NCBI GenBank assembly: GCA_040757795.1
Contig: JBFLWG010000048.1
Coordinates: forward strand, 1-7,828
Length of the DNA stretch: 7,828 nt
DNA from: DYTO01 sp040757795
Lineage (GTDB): Archaea; Hadarchaeota; Hadarchaeia; Hadarchaeales; Hadarchaeaceae
Direction of reading: 5' to 3'
The notes under the pieces are model-generated. The model was given only the letters and a program-made list of their open reading frames with translations, made no database searches and was not told where the DNA came from. The translations under genes were made by a program, and so were the position numbers. Of this stretch, positions 1 through 7,296 are shown piece by piece; position 1 is the stretch's first letter, and every line of letters begins with the position of its first letter.

Positions 1-1483
<1,483 letters not shown>

Positions 1484-1494
<11 letters not shown>

Positions 1495-1717
1495 GCCTCA
1501 TCATCTCCTTCAAGCACTCATCGGTGATTGGGCAGGTTCGGCAGAAATATGCTGGAACGACCTTTCTGAGCCGCGAGCAACTGATAGGAATATCATGGAC
1601 TCTCGTTCCTCGAAGATAATATCCGCGACCACAAAACCGGCACCAAGCGGTCGCATTTCCATTCGGCGCATAGGTGAAGTCCAAACTAAAGTGGCAGTTA
1701 GGGCAATGTTTCTTCAT
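1484..1717 (-). CDS. Small eight-cysteine protein: zinc ribbon plus WhiB-like cysteine motif
   Basis: A 77-residue protein. C5-x2-C8 and C26-x2-C29 form a clear zinc-ribbon pattern in the N-terminal half. The C-terminal half has C47, C59-x2-C62-P and C68-L; the run CRTCPITDECL has the C-x2-C-P-x4-C-L spacing typical of WhiB iron-sulfur proteins, although the gap from C47 to C59 is shorter than in WhiB. The start ATG at 1717 overlaps the upstream stop as ATGA and is preceded by GGAGGGGAAGG, a strong ribosome binding site. Its 3' end overlaps the ATPase start by 11 bp, so the two are probably translated together. It may bind nucleic acid or serve the ATPase; function is unknown. Confidence 0.8.
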
Positions 1718-1935
1718 GCCTTCCCCTCCACTCCAGGGCGCGGCGGCGAAGGTGCCACACCGCCGCGCTCTGAGTCTCTAACAATCAGCAAGCGCCCCGC
1801 GTCCGTGGTCTGGAATATGAGGCGCACATCGGGCCGCGAGGCAATGAACCTCTTTACATCTTCGATAGCTTGAAGGTCGCCGTGAAGGACACACGCCCAA
1901 TTAAATTTTGTTTTCAGAAATTCGTTCTGCTCCAT
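1714..1935 (-). CDS. Hypothetical protein, 73 aa
   Basis: I do not recognise this protein. I chose the ATG at 1935 because AGAGGG lies about 7 bases upstream; an in-frame TTG at 1983 would add 16 residues but has no comparable site. The predicted chain alternates strand and helix: a hydrophobic strand (WACVLHGD), a helix (LQAIEDVKRFIASR), then two strands (VRLIFQTTDAGRLLIV), which suggests a small compact alpha/beta fold. The C-terminal 18 residues are proline- and glycine-rich and probably disordered. Its stop overlaps the start of the cysteine-rich gene by four bases (ATGA), so it belongs to the same leftward operon. Confidence 0.7.
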   Translation of the reverse strand: MEQNEFLKTKFNWACVLHGDLQAIEDVKRFIASRPDVRLIFQTTDAGRLLIVRDSERGGVAPSPPRPGVEGKA

Positions 1936-2062
1936 CTTTATTCCCTCTGTTATTCGATTGGTCAGCTTCGGTTGCTTGAACAAATGCGAGTAAGCGGTTG
2001 AACGCCGGGGAGAAGCGCCTTGGTGGTTCAGCGGTTTTGGAGTTTTTCGGGACAGAGGTCAT
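1901..2062 (-). CDS. Small basic hypothetical protein, 53 aa, overlapping both neighbours
   Basis: This short frame starts at an ATG whose first four bases (ATGA) overlap the stop of the 77-aa gene. It is preceded by AAGGGGGG five bases upstream, the strongest-looking ribosome binding site in the operon. The predicted peptide begins MTSVPKNSKTAEPPRRFSPA and is rich in Lys, Arg, Pro, Asn and Gln, likely unstructured. It ends at a TAA at 1901, overlapping the first 35 bases of the 73-aa gene in another frame. It may be a real small protein, or mainly a coupling frame that carries ribosomes across the gap to the next start. No homologue is recognised. Confidence 0.5.
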   Translation of the reverse strand: MTSVPKNSKTAEPPRRFSPAFNRLLAFVQATEADQSNNRGNKDGAERISENKI

Positions 2063-2292
2063 TGTCGCCCCCCTTGATGTTTATCCTTTAACCAAGGCCA
2101 GAAAGCGGGTTCAAGGTGTTTTTCCATGAATTCAAGCAAATCGTGTTCTGGGATTTCTCCACGAGGATCAGCAAGGATTAGCCGGTTTGCGGCGATAGTG
2201 GACGATTCTCCAACCTCGATAGGTCGCGGGATAATCATGACGTTGCTGGTCTTTCCAACCCGCTGATTTTGGCGTCTTACAGCAAGGCCCAT
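2059..2292 (-). CDS. Hypothetical protein, 77 aa, first gene of the leftward operon
   Basis: Not recognised. The N-terminus is basic (VRRQNQRVGK), the middle contains a strand-like segment (VMIIPRPIEVG) followed by a short helix (SSTIAANRLIL), and the C-terminal half is a probable amphipathic helix with aromatic residues (LLEFMEKHLEPAFWPWL). An AbrB-like or other small DNA-binding fold is conceivable but not shown. The ATG at 2292 lies about 10 bases from the start point predicted for the shared promoter, so the message would be nearly leaderless, with only a weak AGGT before the start. It is divergent from the winged-helix gene, 76 bp away, and its stop overlaps the next start as ATGA. Confidence 0.65.
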   Translation of the reverse strand: MGLAVRRQNQRVGKTSNVMIIPRPIEVGESSTIAANRLILADPRGEIPEHDLLEFMEKHLEPAFWPWLKDKHQGGRQ

Positions 2293-2297
2293 ACCTA

Positions 2298-2357
2298 TCG
2301 AGTAATTATTTTCCTACCGAAGGGTTTAAATACTCCTAAAACAGGAGTATTATTCGA
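2298..2357. promoter_or_regulatory. Symmetric divergent promoter with one shared TATA element
   Basis: TTTAAA (2325-2330), readable as TTTAAATA rightward, is palindromic and can serve both strands. TCGAGTAAT at 2298-2306 and its inverted partner ATTATTCGA at 2349-2357 match at 8 of 9 bases. The centres of the arms (2302 and 2353) are each 25.5 bases from the centre of TTTAAA, the distance at which archaeal transcription normally starts. Rightward RNA would have a leader of about 16 bases including GAGG; leftward RNA about 10 bases. This fits a bidirectional promoter driving both operons. Confidence 0.7.
2329..2351. promoter_or_regulatory. Operator-like perfect palindrome overlapping the TATA element
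   Basis: AATACTCCT (2329-2337) and AGGAGTATT (2343-2351) form a perfect 9-bp inverted repeat separated by five bases (AAAAC). Its left edge overlaps the right part of TTTAAATA and its right edge reaches the predicted rightward start. A dimeric winged-helix protein bound here would compete with TBP/TFB or RNA polymerase. The neighbouring winged-helix protein is the obvious candidate ligand, which would make it autoregulatory; this is inference from position. Confidence 0.75.
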
Positions 2358-2368
2358 GGGTCAGGACG

Positions 2369-3472
2369 ATGGCAAAAAAAGGAAGACCGATAAACCTGTT
2401 GCGGGCACAACTGGACCACAACTATATTTACCTTAACGAGAGTCAGTCGCTAATCGTGGCTACATTGGAACGATCAGCCATGACTTTTTCAGGACTCCAA
2501 AAAACCACAAAGCTATCGCCAAACACGCTCGACATCCATTTGGAGAAGCTTGACCGGAAAGGCTACGTTAGAAGATCACCGGGAGACCCCCGAATTTACG
2601 AGCTTACTCCTCTCGCTCTCAATCCGGTCCGAAAAACCCTGAGAAAATTAGCAACAATCTCTCTCACCGTGCAACTGGATGTGCAAAAAGGAAAACAGCT
2701 CCTCGCCCCTGAAACCGTCGGCCCGGTGCTGAAATTTGCCACTTTGCTTTGGGGGCCGAAAGAACACAAGTCCGACCTCGCGGAATACTTGGAACAGAAG
2801 AGCGTTTGGATAACTTACGGTGAACAGCAAAATTGGATGAAACAAATGATGGTTGATGCTTCAGGAGGGGAAGAAAAAATACCTCCATCTTTAAGAGAAA
2901 TAGTTGAAACCCCTCCAAAATTGAATGAACTCTTGCTCCTCAAGGGCCTGGCGAGGTATGACGTTGAAACGAGGTTCTTCCCTAAATTCGCCGAAGACTC
3001 GCGTGAGATTGCTTGGAGCGGAATGCTTGTTCGCCGGATAGGATACTCCATACCCGCCTTGGCAGACCCCACTTCGTTCAAAGCCTTTTACAAAACAGAG
3101 TCTGGCAATCCTGAGATGTTCCCCATCACGGCAATGGTAAGGAAATTAGGGAAGGATATCACCGCGAACCTGAACGAGCTTTTGGAGTGGATCAGGCCGC
3201 TGATAGAAGGCCCGATTGATGTCAGGCGCATGGTGAAAGAACAACCAAATGCTAAAGTCCCGCCCGATGTGCTGAAGCGCATATTCAGCAAGCCAGACGG
3301 GACGGCGGACCTCAGCCTTATCCCACGTGAAGATAATCTGGCGGCCGATGTCTATCTCCAAGGGCAGTTGAACTACATCGACTTGTTGTGCCAAGTCTGG
3401 AGGGAGAAATTGTTTCCAAGCTCCTCAAAAGGTGCAGGCAAAGGAAAAGGACGGAGAGGGGGTGAAATCTGA
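2369..3472 (+). CDS. Winged-helix DNA-binding protein, 367 aa (putative repressor/switch regulator)
   Basis: Residues about 20-85 form a MarR/ArsR-like winged helix: helices around 25-48, a recognition-helix segment 'LSPNTLDIHLEKLDRKGYV' (49-67) and a wing 'RRSPGDPRIYELT'. The remaining 280 residues, mainly helical, match no family I recognise and may serve dimerisation or partner binding. The last 15 residues are Lys/Gly/Arg-rich. The ATG at 2369 follows GAGG (2356-2359) at a suitable distance. The stop TGA directly abuts the recombinase ATG, suggesting translational coupling. The gene lies beside the operator-like palindrome, so autoregulation is likely. Its composition is markedly poorer in GC than the recombinase gene; for example, 2881-2940 has 23 of 60 G+C. 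Confidence 0.8.
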   Translation: MAKKGRPINLLRAQLDHNYIYLNESQSLIVATLERSAMTFSGLQKTTKLSPNTLDIHLEKLDRKGYVRRSPGDPRIYELTPLALNPVRKTLRKLATISLTVQLDVQKGKQLLAPETVGPVLKFATLLWGPKEHKSDLAEYLEQKSVWITYGEQQNWMKQMMVDASGGEEKIPPSLREIVETPPKLNELLLLKGLARYDVETRFFPKFAEDSREIAWSGMLVRRIGYSIPALADPTSFKAFYKTESGNPEMFPITAMVRKLGKDITANLNELLEWIRPLIEGPIDVRRMVKEQPNAKVPPDVLKRIFSKPDGTADLSLIPREDNLAADVYLQGQLNYIDLLCQVWREKLFPSSSKGAGKGKGRRGGEI

Positions 3473-4672
3473 ATGAATGAGACCGCCTCGGACGTGGAGA
3501 GCTTCGAAGAGCGTTTCGAGCCGTGGGTGCAGAGGGCGATCAACGGCCTCCCGGACGGTCGGAGAACCGTCCTCCTGGAGTTTCTCCAGGAGATGTCGGA
3601 CGCGGGGGCCAGCTCCTCGACCCTTAAAGTGTATGTCAGCGCCGCCCAGAGCTTCAACGGCGGTAGCAAGCCTTTCAAGCAGTTGAGCGAGGAGGACCTC
3701 CGCCAATGGTGCCGGGAGATGGACCAGAAATACGCCCCTTGGACCGCGAGGCAACGAAAGGCGCGAGCCGTCAAGTTCCTGCGGTGGGTCCACACCGGGA
3801 GGCTTGACGGGAACAAAAAGCCAAAATGCGTGGAATGGATCAGGAACCCCCCGGTGAAGCATGTCCTTGGAAAGGAGATACTGACAAAAGAAGAGGTCAA
3901 GCGCATGGTTGATTCGGTCGGCTCCCAGAGGGACCGCGCCCTGCTGTTTGCCCTTTACGAAAGCGGGGCGAGGGCCAGCGAAATACTCGGCATGAGGATC
4001 AAGGACTGCGAGTTCGACCGCTACGGCGCCGTGCTGAGAATCGGGAGAGGCCCCAACGCCAAGACCGGGGAAAGACGGGTCCGGCTGTTCGAAGCCGTCC
4101 CGGACATGCAACTCTGGCTTTCCATGCACCCGAAGAAGGAGGACCCGGAGGCCCCCCTTTGGATCGGAAAAACATCGTCCAGGGGGAACGCCATAAAGGG
4201 ACCGTGGCTGATAAGGCTGGTCAAGCAGGCGGCAAAGAACGCGGGGATAACCAAGCCGCTCTCGCCGCACACTTTCAGGCACTCCAGGGCGACCCACTTG
4301 GCCTTGGTGCTGAAAGAGTCCGGCATGAGGGAGTTCTTCGGCTGGTCGAGGAGTAGCACCATGCCAGCGGTTTATGTCCACCTGAGCGGGAGGGACGTGG
4401 ACCAGACGCTTTTCGAACATTACGGGATAAAGCCGAGAGAGGAACCCGCTGAGGACCCGCTGAAGAAGCTGGTTTGCCCAAGGTGCAGGACTGAGAACTC
4501 GGTTTCGGCCAAGTTCTGCTGGAGGTGCTGGAGCGCATTGGACAAATCGGACGAATTGACCGATAAGGCAATAGCCGCGCTGATCAAGAGGGCGCCTGAG
4601 CTGTTCCGCCAAATCCTCAAGGAAGAGGGGCTTGACCGGGAGATAGCCGAGGTAGCAAGCCGGGGCGGGTAG
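3473..4672 (+). CDS. Tyrosine recombinase/integrase with C-terminal zinc ribbon, 399 aa
   Basis: A DNA-strand transferase of the phage integrase/XerC-D family. The N-terminal SAM-like core-binding domain spans about residues 10-115; the catalytic domain spans about 135-320. Catalytic residues are R167 (ESGARASEIL), K197 (NAKTGERR), H266 and R269 (HTFRH), W291 in the His/Trp position and the nucleophile Y301 (AVYVHL), so the active site is complete. A zinc ribbon follows (C335, C338, C349, C352), then a helical tail. Such C-terminal ribbons occur in archaeal recombinases and may bind DNA or partners. The ATG abuts the upstream stop and follows GAGGGGGTG. High GC, as in the host cluster downstream (39 of 60 in 3601-3660), contrasts with its operon partner. 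It could be the element's integrase or a resident Xer-like enzyme. Confidence 0.92.
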   Translation: MNETASDVESFEERFEPWVQRAINGLPDGRRTVLLEFLQEMSDAGASSSTLKVYVSAAQSFNGGSKPFKQLSEEDLRQWCREMDQKYAPWTARQRKARAVKFLRWVHTGRLDGNKKPKCVEWIRNPPVKHVLGKEILTKEEVKRMVDSVGSQRDRALLFALYESGARASEILGMRIKDCEFDRYGAVLRIGRGPNAKTGERRVRLFEAVPDMQLWLSMHPKKEDPEAPLWIGKTSSRGNAIKGPWLIRLVKQAAKNAGITKPLSPHTFRHSRATHLALVLKESGMREFFGWSRSSTMPAVYVHLSGRDVDQTLFEHYGIKPREEPAEDPLKKLVCPRCRTENSVSAKFCWRCWSALDKSDELTDKAIAALIKRAPELFRQILKEEGLDREIAEVASRGG

Positions 4673-4700
4673 TGTATCTCTATCCTTTTCCGAAATGCCC

Positions 4701-4708
4701 TATAATAT
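4701..4708 (+). promoter_or_regulatory. TATA-like box upstream of nep1
   Basis: TATAATAT stands out in an otherwise mixed 61-bp gap between the recombinase stop and the nep1 ATG. Transcription starting about 26 bases from its centre would begin near 4730, only four bases before the ATG at 4734, giving a nearly leaderless message that would exclude the GGAG at 4721. An upstream transcript from the recombinase could use that GGAG instead. Confidence 0.5.
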
Positions 4709-4733
4709 CTCTTGCCCAAAGGAGAGTGGTACT

Positions 4734-5426
4734 ATGCTGCATCTTGTGATAGCGGACGCCGAGCTCGAGCAGGTCCCCAACGAGATTGCCGGTCATCCGG
4801 TCGTCCAGAGGTCGGCCAGAAAGAGAGGCCGAAAGCCCGCGGAGCTGATCCTGAATTCCTCGCTGCATCACCCCGCGATGAAAAAACTCAAAGACCAGGA
4901 GAGGCGCGGCAGGCCCGACATCATACACTTCACCCTGTTGATGGCGCTGGACGCCCCGCTGAACAGGGAGGGGCTGCTGAGGGTCTACGTTCACACCCGC
5001 CAGAACAAGCTCATCACCGTGGACCCGTCTGCCGACCTACCAAGGGCATATAGCCGATTTGAGGGGCTGGTCGAGCAGTTGTTCCTTACAGGTGCCGTTC
5101 CCCCGGAAGCCCCGCTTCTGCGTCTGGAGCAGGGGACCATTTCAGAGATTGTCCGAAAAATAAAACCGAAAAAGGTGGTGACATTGTCCGAGAAGGGCGA
5201 GCGGAAGAGGCCGGAGGATATTTTTGACGGGGTTTCGGCAGATGAGGAAGTCTGCGTGCTCGTCGGAGGATTTCCGCACGGGGATTATCTGTCGGATGTC
5301 GGGAAGATTTCGGATGAATTCGTGAGCATAGATCCAGAAGCGCTGGCTGTGCCAACTGTCGTTTCCCGCCTGATTCAAGCTTACGAAGAGAGGTTCGGCG
5401 TCAAGGAGAGACGCATGAAAAGGTGA
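4734..5426 (+). CDS. nep1: Ribosomal small-subunit pseudouridine N1-methyltransferase Nep1 (Emg1)
   Basis: Nep1 is a SPOUT-class knotted methyltransferase that methylates a conserved pseudouridine in small-subunit rRNA (N1) using S-adenosylmethionine and aids 40S/30S assembly. The 230-residue chain shows family hallmarks: LHHPAMKKL (44-52), RRGRPDIIH (57-65), the strand VYVHTRQN, 'LPRAYSRFEGLVEQLF' (102-117), the SAM-loop CVLVGGFPHGD (174-184) and the C-terminal 'TVVSRLIQAYE'. I chose the ATG at 4734 because an upstream ATG at 4695 would place the TATA-like box inside the gene, and family members start directly with the first strand. GGAG lies at 4721-4724. The stop is four bases before rnp4, so both are probably co-transcribed. 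Confidence 0.93.
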   Translation: MLHLVIADAELEQVPNEIAGHPVVQRSARKRGRKPAELILNSSLHHPAMKKLKDQERRGRPDIIHFTLLMALDAPLNREGLLRVYVHTRQNKLITVDPSADLPRAYSRFEGLVEQLFLTGAVPPEAPLLRLEQGTISEIVRKIKPKKVVTLSEKGERKRPEDIFDGVSADEEVCVLVGGFPHGDYLSDVGKISDEFVSIDPEALAVPTVVSRLIQAYEERFGVKERRMKR

Positions 5427-5430
5427 AAAG

Positions 5431-5721
5431 ATGTCGCGAGAGGCCAACAAAAAAATAGCGATGGAGCGGGTGGAGCGGCTTTTTCAAATGGCGGAGAATG
5501 AGTTCAAAATGCGGCCTGAGCTATCCGACCGTTACGTGAAGTTGGCGTGGAACATCAAGACCAAGTACAACCTGAGGCTGCCGGCCCACTTGAAGCGGAA
5601 GTTCTGCAGAAAGTGCCTTGCCTTCTGGAAGCCTGGTGCCAGCTGCCGGGTGAGGGTGAGAGCTGGCCGGGTTGTAATCACTTGTTTGAAATGCGGCCGA
5701 GTGGTTCGTTTGCCTGTTTAA
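5431..5721 (+). CDS. rnp4: RNase P protein component 4 (Rpp21/Rpr2 family)
   Basis: An archaeal RNase P subunit that, with Rpp29, supports the specificity domain of the RNA in tRNA 5'-end maturation. The 96-residue protein has the family layout: two N-terminal helices (about 3-42, with ERLFQMAENEF and ELSDRYVKLAWNIKTKYNLRLP) and a C-terminal zinc ribbon with C59-x2-C62 (CRKC) and C85-x2-C88 (CLKCG). 'LPAHLKRKFCRKC' and the basic strands 'CRVRVRAGRVVITC' are diagnostic. The ATG is four bases after the nep1 stop and uses AGGTG in the nep1 tail as ribosome binding site. In archaea it commonly lies near rps19e and PDCD5; here a DUF4143 remnant separates them. Confidence 0.93.
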   Translation: MSREANKKIAMERVERLFQMAENEFKMRPELSDRYVKLAWNIKTKYNLRLPAHLKRKFCRKCLAFWKPGASCRVRVRAGRVVITCLKCGRVVRLPV

Positions 5722-6444
5722 TGTTTGCCTCCTCAAATTTTGTAAATTTTGTTCAAAAGGGGCTTCCCAGAGATAATCGAGGCCAGCGACAGTTTCGCCA
5801 AGAGGTACGTGAAAGATATCTTGCTTGGCCGGATCATCTACCGTGACATCTGGGAGGCGTTCAACGTGAAGGACATGGGGCTGGTGAGAGACCTGTCGGA
5901 GCTGCTACTGGCAGCCCCCGGGAGCGTCGTCAATGTGAACTCGCTCGCCGACGAACTCGACAAGGCCAGGAAGACCGTCAGCAATGTTCTGGACTACTTG
6001 GAGTTCAGCTTTGTTTTGAAAATGTTCCAGAACCTCAGGGGACCCAAGCTCACGCCAAGCAGGAAGGACCAAAAGGCTTACCCGACCCACTGCTCGTTCG
6101 CGCCCACAGATGACGAGACGCTGCTGGCAAAGACCCTCGTGTGCAACGCTGTCGAGACTTTGGGTTATTGGACCAGCGGTTCTTCGGAAGTTGATTTTCT
6201 GGTCCGGGTGGGCACGAACACCATCCCTGTGAGTGTAAACCTAAAAGACAGTCTCACTGACTCGGACCTGGCGGGAATAAAAAATTTCTGCAGGAGGTTC
6301 AATCTTATGCGAGGAGTCGTCGTGACGAAGGAGCAGCGCGGCCGTATGAAGTGGGCGGACCTAATCCCCCTGCACATATTCCTGTCGAATCCAGAAAAAT
6401 ACCTGACGCCGGTGGAACTCCCGGTGCGAATACACCTGCGCTGA
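5721..6444 (+). pseudogene. Remnant of an AAA-ATPase/DUF4143 protein lacking its ATPase domain
   Basis: The open frame from a TTG at 5749 gives 231 residues that begin at GFPEII, where the DUF4143 part of the AAA_14-DUF4143 family begins. Family proteins usually exceed 400 residues, with an N-terminal P-loop domain that is missing here. A winged helix is clear at about 58-100 (NSLADELDKARKTVSNVLDYLEF), followed by a PD-(D/E)XK-like C-terminal region with EVDFL (147-151). The usual E-V-K strand is replaced by S-V-N (VSVNLK, 161-166). The frame starts just after a TAA at 5743 and has no ribosome binding site. Removing one base in the A4G4 run at 5755-5762 would join it to an ATG at 5721 that overlaps the rnp4 stop. 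I call it a 5'-truncated, frameshifted relic; a short functional derivative is possible. Confidence 0.7.
5722..5755 (+). terminator. T-rich stretch after rnp4, possible terminator
   Basis: Several short T-runs (ATTTT, AATTTTG repeated) follow the rnp4 stop, and the stretch is far more AT-rich than its surroundings. Archaeal termination often uses such U-rich tracts without hairpins. It could end the nep1-rnp4 transcript, or merely be residual sequence of the DUF4143 relic. Confidence 0.3.
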
Positions 6445-6464
6445 CACAAGAGAAGTTTAGTAGG

Positions 6465-6500
6465 CCCCGCGGCCGCTAAGGTCGATTGGCCGCTTCGGGG
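6465..6500 (+). terminator. GC-rich imperfect hairpin between the DUF4143 relic and rps19e
   Basis: CCCCGCGGCC (6465-6474) can pair with GGCCGCTTCGGGG (6488-6500) if three bases bulge, leaving a 13-base loop. It lies in the 101-bp gap upstream of the rps19e promoter. It may act as a weak terminator or as RNA structure; there is no T-run after it, so the assignment is uncertain. Confidence 0.3.
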
Positions 6501-6506
6501 AAAGCG

Positions 6507-6514
6507 TTAATATT
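6507..6514 (+). promoter_or_regulatory. Candidate TATA box for the rps19e-pdcd5-rpl39e-rpl31e-eif6 operon
   Basis: TTAATATT is the only AT-rich octamer in this GC-rich gap and lies 32 bases before the rps19e ATG. A start point about 26 bases from its centre would be near 6536, leaving a leader of about 10 bases. GAGGAG at 6533-6538 precedes the ATG and would be partly included. Confidence 0.5.
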
Positions 6515-6545
6515 GCCGCTTCCAGAGGTTTAGAGGAGTGGAAAA

Positions 6546-6965
6546 ATGTCGGTAAGAGTGGTACATGCGGACGCCCTGATAAAGCGGCTGAGCGAGGAGT
6601 TGAAGAAGCTCAAGGAGCTCGAGCCACCTGTATGGGCCCGCTTCGCCAAGACAGGCGCCCACAAGGAGCGTCCCCCTGACAAGCCAGATTGGTGGTACAG
6701 CAGGGCGGCTTCAATCGTCCGGAAGCTCTATTTGGAAGGGCCTGTCGGCGTTTCAAGGCTCCGCACATACTATGGCGGAAGGCAGAACAGGGGGCAGGCC
6801 CCGGAGCACTTCAGGAAGGCCGGGGGAAAGATAATCCGGGCCATTTTCCAGCAGCTTGAGAAGGCAGGGCTCACGATAAAAGTCGGCAGGGCAGGTCGCA
6901 AGCTGAGCCCTCAGGGGGTGAAGCTGATTGAGGATCTGGCCGGTGAAGTCAAGGGGGCGAAGTAG
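6546..6965 (+). CDS. rps19e: Ribosomal protein S19e (eS19)
   Basis: An archaeal/eukaryotic small-subunit protein of the 30S head, needed for subunit maturation. The 139-residue sequence carries family signatures: 'ALIKRLSEELK' near the start, 'EPPVWARFAKTGAHKERPP' (26-44), 'DWWYSRAASIVRKLY' (48-62), 'GPVGVSRLRTYYGGRQNRG' (65-83) and the C-terminal winged-helix segment 'IIRAIFQQLEKAGLT' and 'GRKLSPQGVKLIEDLA'. Length is slightly below the usual 145-150. The ATG is preceded by GAGGAG. It is the first gene of a tightly packed cluster in the order S19e, PDCD5, L39e, L31e, aIF6, a conserved archaeal arrangement. Confidence 0.97.
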   Translation: MSVRVVHADALIKRLSEELKKLKELEPPVWARFAKTGAHKERPPDKPDWWYSRAASIVRKLYLEGPVGVSRLRTYYGGRQNRGQAPEHFRKAGGKIIRAIFQQLEKAGLTIKVGRAGRKLSPQGVKLIEDLAGEVKGAK

Positions 6966-6966
6966 C

Positions 6967-7296
6967 TTGGAAGATCCGAACATTGAGGAGCTCAGGAGGC
7001 GCAAGATGATTGAGCTGCAGGCACAGGCCCAAGAGCAGAGGAGGCAGGCCGAGCTCAGGCGGCAGTTCGAGGTCCAGAAAAAGGCAATCATGCAGCAGAT
7101 ACTCACGCCGGAAGCCAGGGGCAGGCTCGCTAACATCAGGGCGGCCAAGCCGGAGTTCGCGGAGCAGGTCGAGCTGCAGCTTATCCAGCTGGCGCAGGCC
7201 GGCAGGATTTCAACCCAAATAACCGACGCCCAGCTTAAGGCCATCCTCGACAAGGTTGTTTCTCAGAAGAGGGAAACGAAAATCAGGAGACTGTAA
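6967..7296 (+). CDS. DNA-binding protein of the PDCD5/TFAR19 family, TTG start
   Basis: An archaeal homologue of programmed cell death protein 5, a small helical protein thought to bind nucleic acid or chaperonin; its archaeal role is not established. Of 109 residues, the N-terminal third is a charged coiled-coil-like helix (IEELRRRKMIELQAQAQEQRRQAEL), followed by the family core 'AIMQQILTPEARGRLANI' and 'EQVELQLIQLAQAGRI', and a basic tail. There is no ATG at the expected place: the TTG at 6967, one base after the S19e stop, gives the family-typical MEDPNIEE start, with AAGGGGG about 10 bases upstream inside rps19e. The stop abuts the rpl39e ATG. Confidence 0.93.
   Translation: MEDPNIEELRRRKMIELQAQAQEQRRQAELRRQFEVQKKAIMQQILTPEARGRLANIRAAKPEFAEQVELQLIQLAQAGRISTQITDAQLKAILDKVVSQKRETKIRRL

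Noticed and set aside
3373..3906. Minus-strand frame of 177 codons spanning the regulator/recombinase junction
   Set aside because: It overlaps two better-supported plus genes and has no recognisable motif.
3425..4612. Antisense frame of 395 codons across the recombinase
   Set aside because: High GC suppresses stop codons on the opposite strand; the recombinase on the plus strand has all catalytic residues, and the antisense product is Pro/Arg/Leu-rich without domains.
4673..4733. Attachment site at the recombinase/nep1 gap
   Set aside because: I found no direct repeat of this stretch elsewhere in the window, and the far end of the element is not present, so an att site cannot be supported.
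6469..6476. GCGGCCGC palindrome as a specific regulatory site
   Set aside because: An 8-bp GC palindrome in a GC-rich gap is expected by chance; it is only noted as part of a possible hairpin.
6753..7253. Minus-strand frame of 166 codons
   Set aside because: Antisense shadow of rps19e and the PDCD5-family gene, both firmly identified.
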